Assembly (NCBI RefSeq): GCF_004402235.1
Contig: NZ_SOFS01000025.1
Span: 1 to 64,000, forward strand
From: Cryobacterium glucosi
GTDB taxonomy: Bacteria; Actinomycetota; Actinomycetes; Actinomycetales; Microbacteriaceae
Direction: 5' to 3'
DNA: 64,000 bases
Shown here: positions 23,153 through 33,004 of the stretch, piece by piece
Layout of the letters: every line of letters begins with the position of its first letter
Numbering within the stretch: position 1 is the first letter of the stretch
The notes under the pieces: generated by a model
The model's input: only the letters and a program-made list of their open reading frames with translations
Told to the model about the DNA's origin: nothing
Database searches by the model: none
Position numbers and translations under genes: made by a program

Positions 23153-24133
23153 ATGCCCGCCGCGCTCGCCCCTGCCTCGCTCAACAAGGTCGTCTGCATC
23201 GCCCTGCCCGACATGGCGCCGTTCGAGTTCGGCGTGATCTGCGAGGTCTTCGGCATCGACAGGAGCGACACCGGCGGTCCCGTCTTCGACTTCCACGTGA
23301 CGGCCGCCGAGCCCGGGCCGATCCGCACCAAGCTCGGCTTCGACATCATCGTGACGGAAGACCTCTCCGCGGCGGCCGACGCCGACCTGCTCGCGATTCC
23401 CGCATTCGACAAGGGCACACCGGTGCATCCCGCCGTGCTGCAGGCCGTGCGCGACGCCGAGGCCCGGGGCGCCTGGGTGCTGAGCGTCTGCAGCGGCGCG
23501 TTCGTGCTCGGCGAGGCGGGCATCCTCGACGGCCGGCGCAGCACCACGCACTGGATGTACACGGATGCCCTCGCGCGCCGATTCCCCCAGACCCGGGTCG
23601 ACCCCGACGTGCTCTTCGTCGAGGACCGCCGCGTGGTGACCGGGGCCGGTACTGCGGCCGGCATCGACGCGTGCCTGCACATCGTGCGGAAGGTGCTCGG
23701 GGCATCCGTCGCCAACAACATCGCCAGGCGGATGGTCGTGCCGCCTCAGCGCGACGGCGGCCAGTGCCAGTTCATCGAGGCACCCGTCGTCGACTGCGAC
23801 AGCGACTCGTTCGCGAGCGTGACCGCGTGGATGCTCGAGAACCTCGACCGCGAGCTGCCCGTCGAGGAGCTCGCCCGGCGCTCGCTGATGTCGCCGCGCA
23901 CCTTCGCCCGGCGCTTCCGCGCGGAGCTCGGCACGACGCCGACGGCGTGGCTCAACCGGCAGCGCCTGCTGCGGGCGCAGCAGTTGCTCGAGGAGAGCAC
24001 GCGGAGCCTCGAGGAGATCGCCGGCGACACCGGGTTCGGCGGGGCCGCCGTGATGCGGCACCACTTCCTCAAGGTGCTGCAGACCACCCCGACCGCGTAC
24101 CGGCGCACCTTCGGGGCCCGCCGCGCCGGCTGA
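23153..24133 (+). CDS. GlxA-type AraC-family transcriptional regulator
   Basis: The 326-residue protein has an N-terminal DJ-1/PfpI-like domain (about 10-180: VVCIALPDMAPFEFGVICEV, the nucleophile-elbow-like VLSVCSGAFVLGEAG, STTHW). A C-terminal double helix-turn-helix of the AraC type (about 225-318: LARRSLMSPRTFARRFRAE, EEIAGDTGFGGAAVMRHHF) follows. The first domain senses a small ligand and the second binds DNA. GGAGG five bases before 23153 selects this start over longer in-frame ones. The genes it controls are unknown. The divergent small membrane gene is a candidate. Confidence 0.9.
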   Translation: MPAALAPASLNKVVCIALPDMAPFEFGVICEVFGIDRSDTGGPVFDFHVTAAEPGPIRTKLGFDIIVTEDLSAAADADLLAIPAFDKGTPVHPAVLQAVRDAEARGAWVLSVCSGAFVLGEAGILDGRRSTTHWMYTDALARRFPQTRVDPDVLFVEDRRVVTGAGTAAGIDACLHIVRKVLGASVANNIARRMVVPPQRDGGQCQFIEAPVVDCDSDSFASVTAWMLENLDRELPVEELARRSLMSPRTFARRFRAELGTTPTAWLNRQRLLRAQQLLEESTRSLEEIAGDTGFGGAAVMRHHFLKVLQTTPTAYRRTFGARRAG

Positions 24134-24175
24134 CCGCCGGGCTCCTCGCGCCGAGCAAAGACCGGCGAGCGGGGA

Positions 24176-25477
24176 CTAGGGGGTTGTGGCGAGGAAGACG
24201 TCTCCGGCGCCCGCGAAGGTGAGGGTGCCCTCGTCGGGGGTGATGTAGACCGATTCGCCGCGCTTCAGGGTGACGGATGCCGTTGCACCGGCCACGAGGA
24301 AGCCTCCGGCCGTGCAGAGCGCGATTCCCGGTCCCGTGAGCGTGAACTGGCGCATCGGGACCCCGGCGGCGGGAGCGGCAGCATCCGCCGCAGAGGCCTC
24401 GATGTGCACGAGCGCGAAGTCGTCCACGTCGGGCCGGTACTCGGACACGCCGGGCGTGTGCACGATCGGGGCCAGGTAGGGCACCGGAACCGGAGAGAAG
24501 GCGAGCACGTCGAGAAGTTCGTCGACGTCGATGTGCTTGGGGGTGAGCCCGCCGCGGAGCACGTTGTCCGACGCCGCCATGAGTTCGATGCCGAGCCCGA
24601 GCAGGTAGGCGTGGATGTTGCCGGCCGGCAGATAGAGGGCCTCTCCGCGTTTCAGGGAGACCCGGTTGGTCAGGAGGGAGATCACGATGCCGGGGTCGCC
24701 GGGGTACGCCACGGCGAGGTCGCGCACGGTCGCGAGCTCGAGCGGGAACCGGATCGCGGCCCCGCCCTCCGCGAGGTACACGGCGTCCTTCGCGAGGCTG
24801 ACCACGCGCTCGACGAGCCAGGAGACCTCGCCGGTGTCGCCGCCGCGCCCGTCACGCAGCAGCCAGTCCACGGTGTCCCGCAGGCCGGTGTCACCGAGCA
24901 GCCGGCTCTCGAGGGCGTCGAGGGCTCCGGGCTGCGGGTTCTCCGACGCGGCGTCGAGGGCGCGCAATTCCCCCACGATGCGCCGCACCTCGCCGAGCTC
25001 GCGGAAACCGCAGAGCGCCTCGAAGGTCTCGCTCAGCGCGAAGATGATCTCGGGCTTGTGGAACTGATCGCGGTAGTTGCGGTCGAAGGCATCGATGGGG
25101 ACGCCCGCGGCGTTCTCGAGGGCGAAGCCGGTGCGCGCCCGCTCACTCGTGGGATGCGCCTGCAGCGAGAGCGGGCTCGCGGCGGCGAGCACCTTGAGCA
25201 GGAACGGCAGCCGCGGAGGCACCGACCCTGCGTCGGTCTCCCGCTCCGCGAGCGCGGAGCCGAGAGCCCGCTCGGGGTCCGCGAGGATCCAGTCGACGAG
25301 GGTCCTGGCCCCGCCCGTGCGCGAGGGATCCTCGATTACCGACGGCGACCCCGGGTGCGCCCCGAGCCAGAGTTCGGCCTCCGGCTTGCCAGACGGAGTC
25401 GTGCCGAGCAGTCCCGAGATCGCGGTCGTCGAGCCCCACGCGTAGTCCCGCGGTGTATTGCTGATGCCCACAAACAT
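24176..25477 (-). CDS. manA: Mannose-6-phosphate isomerase, type I
   Basis: This zinc enzyme interconverts fructose-6-phosphate and mannose-6-phosphate, feeding GDP-mannose for lipid and wall mannosylation. The 433-residue protein starts with MFVGISNTPRDYAWGS and carries LQAHPTSE, the zinc-site NYRDQFHKPEI, and ALYLPAGNIHAYL with ELMAASDNVLRGGLTPKHID. AGGAG stands six bases before the chosen start. It is next to galE and whiB, and within 20 kb of ahcY and DUF3499, as in other actinobacteria. It ends next to the convergent glxA-type gene with only a weak hairpin between. Confidence 0.95.
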   Translation of the reverse strand: MFVGISNTPRDYAWGSTTAISGLLGTTPSGKPEAELWLGAHPGSPSVIEDPSRTGGARTLVDWILADPERALGSALAERETDAGSVPPRLPFLLKVLAAASPLSLQAHPTSERARTGFALENAAGVPIDAFDRNYRDQFHKPEIIFALSETFEALCGFRELGEVRRIVGELRALDAASENPQPGALDALESRLLGDTGLRDTVDWLLRDGRGGDTGEVSWLVERVVSLAKDAVYLAEGGAAIRFPLELATVRDLAVAYPGDPGIVISLLTNRVSLKRGEALYLPAGNIHAYLLGLGIELMAASDNVLRGGLTPKHIDVDELLDVLAFSPVPVPYLAPIVHTPGVSEYRPDVDDFALVHIEASAADAAAPAAGVPMRQFTLTGPGIALCTAGGFLVAGATASVTLKRGESVYITPDEGTLTFAGAGDVFLATTP

Positions 25478-25556
25478 GACTGCTCCTGTACGTCTCGTGC
25501 GACTCGGTTGAGTCCAAACTATCAAGGCGCCCACGGATGCCCGGCGACGGTCCCCC

Positions 25557-25607
25557 TTGACACTCGCTACCTTAACCGGTTTAGTGGGGAGTGCTGAACC
25601 GGTTCAG
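25557..25607 (+). promoter_or_regulatory. Promoter with two ACCGGT palindromic operators
   Basis: TTGACA (25557-25562) is followed by 17 bases and the -10 box TTTAGT (25580-25585). Two related palindromes overlap or follow it: CTTAACCGGTTTAG (25571-25584) and the perfect CTGAACCGGTTCAG (25594-25607). Their centres are 23 bases apart, about two helical turns. This is the pattern expected for a LacI-family dimer bound at two sites. No LacI gene is in the window. Confidence 0.75.
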
Positions 25608-25627
25608 TACTCAAAGGAGAGTCACGC

Positions 25628-27778
25628 ATGACGCACAATGCCGTTGGTTTCCGTTTCACCCCGCGCCGATCGGCGCTGGGCTCCGTCGCCCTCGCGAGCG
25701 CGGTCTCGCTGCTGCTGTGGGGAGCCGGTGCGGGAGCCGCGGCCGCACAGCCCGGCCGGGCGGCCGCATCCGTCGCCGGCGGCACCGCAACCGCGGTCGG
25801 CAGCACCACCACGCCACCGGCCCCCGCCGCAGGCCAGCCGCTCACCAACCTCGCTCACCTGGACTTCCTGCTCGACGCGGTTCCGCTCACGCAGACCGCG
25901 GAGCACACGACCTACCGCCTCGCCGAGCAGCCGACCGCGCAGGCGCCATGGACCTACGCCAACCGCAACGCGGACGGGAGCTACACCCGCATCGGCGGCG
26001 GCTCCCTCGACGCAGGCACCGGCCACTGGAGCCAGGGCGCATACAACGCCGACGACATCGCCCGCACCGCGGTCGTCTACCTGCGGCACTGGAAGCTCAC
26101 CGGCGACGCCTCGAGCCGCGACCACGCGGTGCAGACCCTGCGCGCCCTGACCTACCTCCAGACCGCGTCCGGCCCGAACGCCGGCAACGTCGTACTCTGG
26201 CAGCAAGCCGACGGCACGCTGACCCCGAGCGCGACGCCCAAGGAACTGCCGGACCCGAGCGACTCCGCGGAGTCGTACTGGGTCGCCCGCACCCTCTGGG
26301 CCCTCGGCGAGGGCTACGCGGCCTTCTCAGGTACCGGCGCCGGCGGAGACCCCGCCTTCGCCGCGTTCCTCCAGGACCGGCTGCACCTCAGCCTCGACGC
26401 GCTCAACCGGCAGTCCCTCGCCCGGTACGGCACCTTCGACGTCGCCGACGGCGTGAAGGTCCCGGCCTGGCTCATCGCCGGCGGGGCGGATGCCTCGGCA
26501 GAGGCCGCCATCGGCCTCGCCGCCTTCAGCGCGGCCGACCCCGGCGACAGCGTTGTGCGCACCGCGCTGACCCGGCTGACCGAGGGCGTCGCCGCGATGT
26601 CCTCCGGTTCGCTCACCCAGTGGCCGTTCGGCGCGATCCTGCCGTGGAACAAGTCGCAGTCGCTCTGGCATGCCTGGGGCGGCCTGGCCCCTGCCGCCGT
26701 CGCGACGGCCGGGACCGTGCTCGGCCGACCCGACCTGCTGAAAGCCGCCGTCGCCGACTCCGCCCAGTTCACCCCGCAGCTTCTCGCCGCGGGCGGCGCG
26801 GACAACGCGTGGAGCCCGACCCCCGGCGAGGCGCAGATCGCCTACGGCGTCGACTCCCGGGTCGAAGGCCTCGTCGCGACCGCGAAGGCCGCGAACGCGC
26901 CCGGCCTGCTCGACGTCGCCGCGATCTACGCCGGCTGGTTCTTCGGCGCCAACCGCAGCGGCCTCCCGGCATACAACCCGGCGACAGGCACCGCGATCGA
27001 CGGCATCGAGCGCGACGGCCGGGTCAACCCGAACTCGGGCGCCGAATCCACGATCCACACCCTGCTGACCATGCTCACCCTCGACGCGAACCCCGAGCTC
27101 AGGGCCAAGGCGCTCGGAATCGAGAAGACCGTCGCAACCGCAGGACTCAGCGTCGTCGAAGCCGAGTCCGGCACGATCACCGGCGGCTCGGTCGTCACCC
27201 CCGCATCGGCGTGGACCGGCGAGGCCAACCTCTCCGGCGGCGCATACGTGAGCCTGACGAAGGGCGGGTCGCTCAGCGTCCCCGTCCCGGCGAACGACCA
27301 GGCCCGCAACGTCTACCCGATCGTGAACCAGACCGAAGCCCGCTCAGGGAACACGAGCTGGGCATCCGCCCGGGCAGCGCTCGGCAGCACGGCGAACGGT
27401 GGCGCGGGGGCGCAGGGAATCACGGATGCCCCCGGCCGCCTGCTGCCGCTCTCACTGTCCCGCACGCTGCCGGCCGGCTCGACCGCTGTGACCGGCACGT
27501 CGAGCGGGGCGGCGGCGATCGACGCGTTGCTGCTGCAGCCGCTCGTGTCCACGGTCACGGTGACCGGACCGGCCGGCGATTCGACGCTGTACGTGAGCGC
27601 CGCGCGGGAGTCCAGCGTGCGGCCCGTGCTCGTGCCGCGCGGGTTCCGGCTGGAGCAGGCCGCTTACGATGCCGCTGGCCGGCCCGTCGCCCACGCGGAT
27701 GAGCGGGGGAACCCGGCTCGCGCATCCGTCACGGTCGCCCCCGGCGGCTTCACGGTCACGCACCTGACCCGGCGCTGA
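25628..27778 (+). CDS. Large secreted protein, predicted alpha-barrel carbohydrate-active enzyme
   Basis: The 716-residue protein begins with a Sec or Tat-like signal peptide (FTPRRSALGSVALASAV...AAAA, about residues 1-40). A helical domain with repeated Trp/Tyr-rich helices (60-500: DDIARTAVVYLRHW, ESYWVARTLWALGEGY, IYAGWFFGANRSG) resembles the alpha/alpha-barrels of several glycoside hydrolase and lyase families. The C-terminal part (about 510-716: VVEAESGTITGG, GEANLSGGAYVSL) looks like a CBM35/CBM6-type beta-sandwich sugar-binding domain. No catalytic residues were assigned. The ribosome site AAGGAGA and two LacI-type operators upstream indicate sugar-induced expression. Confidence 0.75.
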   Translation: MTHNAVGFRFTPRRSALGSVALASAVSLLLWGAGAGAAAAQPGRAAASVAGGTATAVGSTTTPPAPAAGQPLTNLAHLDFLLDAVPLTQTAEHTTYRLAEQPTAQAPWTYANRNADGSYTRIGGGSLDAGTGHWSQGAYNADDIARTAVVYLRHWKLTGDASSRDHAVQTLRALTYLQTASGPNAGNVVLWQQADGTLTPSATPKELPDPSDSAESYWVARTLWALGEGYAAFSGTGAGGDPAFAAFLQDRLHLSLDALNRQSLARYGTFDVADGVKVPAWLIAGGADASAEAAIGLAAFSAADPGDSVVRTALTRLTEGVAAMSSGSLTQWPFGAILPWNKSQSLWHAWGGLAPAAVATAGTVLGRPDLLKAAVADSAQFTPQLLAAGGADNAWSPTPGEAQIAYGVDSRVEGLVATAKAANAPGLLDVAAIYAGWFFGANRSGLPAYNPATGTAIDGIERDGRVNPNSGAESTIHTLLTMLTLDANPELRAKALGIEKTVATAGLSVVEAESGTITGGSVVTPASAWTGEANLSGGAYVSLTKGGSLSVPVPANDQARNVYPIVNQTEARSGNTSWASARAALGSTANGGAGAQGITDAPGRLLPLSLSRTLPAGSTAVTGTSSGAAAIDALLLQPLVSTVTVTGPAGDSTLYVSAARESSVRPVLVPRGFRLEQAAYDAAGRPVAHADERGNPARASVTVAPGGFTVTHLTRR

Positions 27779-27784
27779 TGCCCC

Positions 27785-27815
27785 GCCCGCCCCTGACCCG
27801 TGGTCAGGGGCGGGC
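27785..27815. terminator. Bidirectional terminator, 14-bp GC stem
   Basis: GCCCGCCCCTGACC (27785-27798) pairs exactly with 27802-27815 around a 3-base loop. It stands between convergent genes ending at 27778 and 27824 and should stop transcription from both sides. Confidence 0.85.
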
Positions 27816-27823
27816 GCGCGGGG

Positions 27824-28444
<621 letters not shown>

Positions 28445-28448
<4 letters not shown>

Positions 28449-30214
28449 GCGACGATCCTTTCGGTAGAGAGAGTGGGAACTACGGGGGAAACAGGAGGAG
28501 CAGGAGCGACCGCGGCGCGGGGCGACGCGGCGAGCGCCGCGGCCCCCGCCGCCCAGGTTTTGTAGCCTCCATCGAGGTTACGCACCTCACGGCCGAGCTG
28601 GCTGAGCAGCCGCGCGGCGGTGTGCCCGCGCTGCCCGACCTGGCAGTGCACCACGAGCGGCCCGGCCGGCAGGTCGCCGAACCGGTCGCGGAGCTCGTCG
28701 AGCGGCACATTGATCGCCCCCGGGATACTCTTGGCCGCGAACTCGCCCGCCGTGCGCACATCGACCAACGCCTCGCCCGCGGCGAGCGCCGCGGCCAGTT
28801 CGTGCCACTGCAGGCTGCGGGTGGTGCCGGCCGCGAGGTTGTCCGCAACGTAGCCGAGCTGGTTGATCGGGTCCTTCGCCGAGCCGTACTGCGGCGCATA
28901 GGCGAGCTCCAGCCGACTGAGAGCGGATGCCGTCAGCCCGCCGGCCATCGCCGTCGCGATCACGTCGATCCGCTTGTCGACCCCGTGACCGCCCACGATC
29001 TGGGCGCCGAGGATCGCGTCCGTCGCGGCATCAACCAGGAGCTTGACCGACATCTGCTCGGCCCCCGGGTAGTAACCGGCGTGGTCGCTCGGGTGGGTGT
29101 GCACGACCCGGTGCCCCCGGCCGGAGGCCAGCAGGCGCCGTTCACTCCAGCCGACCATGGCGACGGTCGTGCCGAAGACGCCGACGATCGCGACGCCGAA
29201 GGCCGGCTCCGCGGCGACGGCGACCCCGGAAGCGCCGGCTGCGCTGTCGGCAATGCTGTCCGCGGCGGCGCGGCCGTGCCGGTTGGCGAGCCCGGCCATC
29301 GCGATCCGGGTCGGCCCGCCGCTGATCGCATCGATCTTCTCGGCGCCGTCGCCGACGGCATAGATGAGCGGGTCGCTCGTCCGCTGGGTGTCGTCCACCC
29401 AGATCGCACCGCTCTCGCCGATCCGCAGGCCGGCCGCAGCGGCGAGCGAGGTGTCCGGGAGCACTCCGGTCGCCTCGATGATCAGGTCGGCCGCGACATC
29501 CGTTCCGTCGCTGAACAGCACGCGCCCGGCGGATGCGCCCCGCACCGAGGTGTCCACCCGCACGTCCACGCCGTGCGCTTTCAGCACCGCGGCAACCGGG
29601 GCCGCCATCTCAGGGTCGAGCGGCCCGAGCACCTGGCCGGCGAATTCGACGGCCGTGACCTGCACGCCGCGCAGGACGAGGTTCTCGACAGCTTCGAGGC
29701 CGATGAAGCCGGCGCCGATCACGACGGCGGCGACCGTGGCGGCGGGGCCAGTTTCGGCGGAGCCCGGCCCGGACGCGCGCGTGAGGAGCGCGGTGATCTG
29801 GTCGACGTCGTCGACCGTGCGCAGGGTGTGCACCGGCAGGTCCGACCCGGCAGGGAGCACGCTGCGGGTCGTCGCCCCGGCCGCGAGCACCAGACGGTCA
29901 TAGCCTTCGGTCGTGACGGTCCCCGTCACCGTGTCCCGAACGCTGACCGTCCGGGCCGCACGGTCGATGCCGGTGACCTCGTGGTCGATGCGCACGTCGA
30001 GGCGGAAACGACTCGCGAGTGACTCGGGCGTCTGCAGGAGCAGCGCCGACCGGTCTTCGATGAGGCCGCCCACGTAGTAGGGCAGCCCGCAGTTCGCGAA
30101 GGACACGTAGTGCCCGCGCTCGAATACGATGATTTCTGCCGCTTCGTCGAGCCGGCGCATCCGCGTCGCAGCGGACATGCCGCCCGCCACTCCGCCCACA
30201 ATAAGAATCTTCAT
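28445..30214 (-). CDS. CoA-disulfide reductase/NADH oxidase with C-terminal rhodanese domain
   Basis: The 589-residue protein has an FAD/NAD(P)-binding disulfide-reductase part (1-445: ILIVGGVAGGMSAAT, active Cys42 in FANCGLPYYVGG, IYAVGDGAEK). A C-terminal rhodanese domain (about 470-560) with DVRTAGEFA and active Cys524 in VHCQVGQRG follows, then a Pro/Ala-rich tail. Such CoADR-RHD proteins reduce CoA disulfide or CoA persulfide and are part of sulfide detoxification. First gene of the operon. The -10 box TATAGT is six bases before the ATG, so the mRNA is probably leaderless, and the operator overlaps this promoter. Confidence 0.93.
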
Positions 30215-30222
30215 GGCTGAAC

Positions 30223-30240
30223 TATACCCCCATGGGTATA
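30223..30240. promoter_or_regulatory. CsoR/CstR operator and promoter of the persulfide operon
   Basis: TATACCCCCATGGGTATA is a close match to the known CsoR-family operator, an A/T-flanked G-tract palindrome. On the reverse strand its right half supplies the -10 box TATAGT (30226-30221). CAGACA lies 18 bases further up as a possible -35. Repressor bound here would cover the promoter directly. Confidence 0.85.
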
Positions 30241-30306
30241 AAAATGTCTGGGTGGCTGTGTGCTCGACAGCAGCCGGGCGGAAACCCCGGCAGTACTCTA
30301 GGACTC

Positions 30307-31611
30307 ATGCCCGCCGTACAGAGCCGTTTCGTCGTCCGGTCCTTTGCGACGCTCGTGTTCTTCACGGCCCTCGCCGGTCAATTCTGGCGCAACCTGCTCG
30401 GCTGGTGGGGCTTCGGCGCCATCGCGGTCGTGGTTCTCGTCGGCAGCGTGGTGTTGCTCGTGCGCCTGAAGCCGGACTGGGTCTGGTCGAAGTTCCCGCG
30501 CTCGATCGGCGTCTTCCTCGTGATCCCGACGCTGTCCATCGCCTGGTCCTTCTACCCGGGCGCCTCGGCCATCGGCGTCGCCGTGCTCTGGGCCACGACG
30601 ATCGCCGCGCTCTTCCTCGCCCTCGTGCTCAGCTGGGCCGAACTGCTCCGCACCCTGGCCGCGGCGCTCCGCTGGGTGATCGCCCTGTCGCTGCTCTTCG
30701 AAGTGATCGTCGGCGCCTTCGTGCGGCAGCGGGTGCTCCCGCTCTGGGTGTCCTACCCCGGCGAGAAGATCCCGGACGCGTTCTACTGGTCCCGCGGCCT
30801 GCTCTTCCACGGCGGCCCGATCGAGGGCATCGTCGCCAACCGCAACCTGCTCGGTTTCGTCGCTCTCCTCGCGGTCATCGTCTTCGCGGTACAGCTCGCC
30901 GCCCGCACAGTCCGGCGCGGCTGGGGCATCGCCTGGCTCGCCGCCGCCGCGGTCGTGCTGGTGCTGACCCGCTCTGCGACCGTGACCCTCGCCGCCGGCT
31001 CCGTCGCGATCGTGCTGATCTTCGCCCTCTGGACCCGCCGCCGCGGCCCGCAGCGCCGCCGTCCCGTCTATGTCGCCGCCACAGGCCTCATCGTCGCCGG
31101 CGGGGTCGCGGTGGCAACCCTGTCGCCGTGGCTGCTCAGCCTCTTCGGTAAAAGCGAGGACCTCACCGGCCGCCTCGACATCTGGGCGAGCGTCACCGGC
31201 CTCGCCGTGCAGCGGCCGGCATTCGGCTGGGGCTGGGTCAGTTACTGGGTGCCGTGGGCCGAACCCTTCGCGGGCCTCGCGAACCGCAAGGGCGTCGTCT
31301 ACCTGCAGGCGCACAACGCCTGGCTCGACGTCTGGTTCCAGGTCGGGGTGATCGGCCTCATCGCCTTCGTCGCGATCGTCGCCGGCGCACTCTGGCGGTC
31401 CTGGTTCCTCGCGGTCGACCGGCCGCGCACGACCGTCTCCGACACCGCCCCGTACACCGTCTCCGCCCTGCTCCCGCTGCTCCTGATGGCCGCGCTCATC
31501 GCCCAGAGTGTCGCAGAGAGCCGGCTGCTCATCGAATACGGCTGGGTTCTCCTCGTGCTCGTCAGCGTCACCACCAAGAGACAGCAGGCCTTGAACCGGC
31601 CGATGCCCTAG
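30307..31611 (+). CDS. O-antigen ligase/polymerase family membrane protein (first copy)
   Basis: The 434-residue protein has about 11 membrane segments and the Wzy_C (O-antigen ligase) region: a long external loop, then LTGRLDIWASVTGLAVQRP and the conserved HNAWLDVWFQVGVIGL. Such proteins join or polymerise lipid-linked oligosaccharides on the outside of the membrane. The ATG at 30307 follows a -10-like TACTCT by seven bases. The longer frame starting at 30232 would begin inside the neighbouring promoter and is rejected. It stands in tandem with a second member. Confidence 0.85.
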   Translation: MPAVQSRFVVRSFATLVFFTALAGQFWRNLLGWWGFGAIAVVVLVGSVVLLVRLKPDWVWSKFPRSIGVFLVIPTLSIAWSFYPGASAIGVAVLWATTIAALFLALVLSWAELLRTLAAALRWVIALSLLFEVIVGAFVRQRVLPLWVSYPGEKIPDAFYWSRGLLFHGGPIEGIVANRNLLGFVALLAVIVFAVQLAARTVRRGWGIAWLAAAAVVLVLTRSATVTLAAGSVAIVLIFALWTRRRGPQRRRPVYVAATGLIVAGGVAVATLSPWLLSLFGKSEDLTGRLDIWASVTGLAVQRPAFGWGWVSYWVPWAEPFAGLANRKGVVYLQAHNAWLDVWFQVGVIGLIAFVAIVAGALWRSWFLAVDRPRTTVSDTAPYTVSALLPLLLMAALIAQSVAESRLLIEYGWVLLVLVSVTTKRQQALNRPMP

Positions 31612-31679
31612 GCATCCGTGTGACTGCGAAACACGCCAGACCGGGCGGGGCGGATGCCGGCGGGTAGCCTAGGAAGCCC

Positions 31680-32996
31680 ATGAACTCCCGCGCGCACTCC
31701 CCCGAACTACCGAGGGCACTCATGCGGCTCTTCCGGGGCCCGCACTTCGCCACGGCGCTGACCCAGGCGACGATCGCGACAGCGTTCGGCTCGGTCTTCC
31801 TGCGCGGGCTGGTCGGCTGGCCCGGCCTGATCGGCGTGCTCGGCGGACTCGTCGTGCTCGCCGCGTTCTCCCTCGTCGCCCGCAGGAAACAGATCGAATG
31901 GCACGGGCTGCTGCCGATCTCGATCCTGGTATTCCTCGGCTGGTGCGCACTGTCCTTGCTCTGGACCGGGTACCCGTTCGCGACGGCGATCGGGCTCATC
32001 TACCAGCTCGCCTTCGCCTTCCTCGCGCTCTACATCGTGCTCGCGCGCACCATGATCCAGATCGTGCGGGCGACAGGGGACGTGCTCCGGGTGCTGCTCG
32101 CGACCTCCGTCGCACTCGAGATCGTCGCCGGACTGCTGCTCGACGCGCCGATCCGGTTCCTCGACATCCAGGGGCATCTTGACGAGCTCGGTCCGATCCA
32201 GGGCATCTTCGGCTCCCGCAACGCGCTCGGGTTCGCTGCCCTCATCGCGGGTGTCACCTTCGTCATCGAGCTGCGGACCCGGTCGGTGCGGCGCGGGGTG
32301 GCGATCGTCTCGCTGATCGGGGCAACCGCCTGCCTCCTGCTCACCGGGTCTCCGGTCATCTTCATCGTCGCGGTCTTCGTCGGTCTCGCCGGTCTCGCCC
32401 TGACCTGGCTGCGCAACACCCCCCAGCCGCGCCGTCGGCTGCTGCAGTTCGCCCTCCTCGGCGTGACCGTCGTCGCCGGGGTCGTCGCGTTCCTCACCCG
32501 CGGGGCCATTGTCGAAGCGCTCAACGCCCGCAGCGAATTCGGCGTGCGCGCGACCCTGTGGCGGGAGATGTGGCGCCTCGTGGGGCTGCACCCGCTCGAG
32601 GGCTGGGGCTGGTCGGGCCTGTGGCCGGGGACCGCGACCCCGTACGGGTGGCTCGATTTCAGCATCCGCCGACACTACGAGACCGGACTGAACGCGTTCC
32701 TCGATGTGTACTTCCAGCTCGGCCTGATCGGCTTCCTGAGCTTCCTGGTCCTCGTCGTGCTCGCCTTCTGGCGGTCCTGGGTGCTCGCCTCCAACAAGCG
32801 CACCCTCATCTACGCGTGGGCGCCGCTCATCCTCGTGGTGCTGATCGTCACGAGCCTCGCGGAGAGCACTGTTCTCGTGGAGGCCGGCTGGCTGCTGCTC
32901 CTGATCTGCGCCCTCACGGCCGCGCAGGGCAAGAGCTGGCGCAGCGGGCTGCAGCCCAGGCCCCGCCCGCCCGAGACCGACGACGGGGCCGAGTAG
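31680..32996 (+). CDS. O-antigen ligase/polymerase family membrane protein (second copy)
   Basis: The 438-residue protein has the same arrangement as its neighbour: about 11 membrane helices, then ARSEFGVRATLWREMWRLV, GWGWSGLWPG and GLNAFLDVYFQLGLIGFL in place of the usual HN-x-F/W-L-D signature. The His of the usual pair is replaced (LNAF). A -10-like TAGCCT and a purine-rich AGGAAG lie just upstream. The two genes are clearly related at protein level but divergent, so this is an old duplication or two different acceptors. Confidence 0.85.
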   Translation: MNSRAHSPELPRALMRLFRGPHFATALTQATIATAFGSVFLRGLVGWPGLIGVLGGLVVLAAFSLVARRKQIEWHGLLPISILVFLGWCALSLLWTGYPFATAIGLIYQLAFAFLALYIVLARTMIQIVRATGDVLRVLLATSVALEIVAGLLLDAPIRFLDIQGHLDELGPIQGIFGSRNALGFAALIAGVTFVIELRTRSVRRGVAIVSLIGATACLLLTGSPVIFIVAVFVGLAGLALTWLRNTPQPRRRLLQFALLGVTVVAGVVAFLTRGAIVEALNARSEFGVRATLWREMWRLVGLHPLEGWGWSGLWPGTATPYGWLDFSIRRHYETGLNAFLDVYFQLGLIGFLSFLVLVVLAFWRSWVLASNKRTLIYAWAPLILVVLIVTSLAESTVLVEAGWLLLLICALTAAQGKSWRSGLQPRPRPPETDDGAE

Positions 32997-33004
32997 AGCT
33001 GTCG

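Noticed and set aside
25591..27702. 703-codon Arg-rich frame over the secreted enzyme gene
   Set aside because: It is a frame-shifted shadow, rich in RRR/PRR, with no recognisable domain. The frame at 25628 has a signal peptide and ribosome site.
30232..30306. Earlier start for the first O-antigen ligase gene
   Set aside because: It would begin inside the CstR operator. The ATG at 30307 follows a -10 box and begins a natural membrane protein N-terminus.
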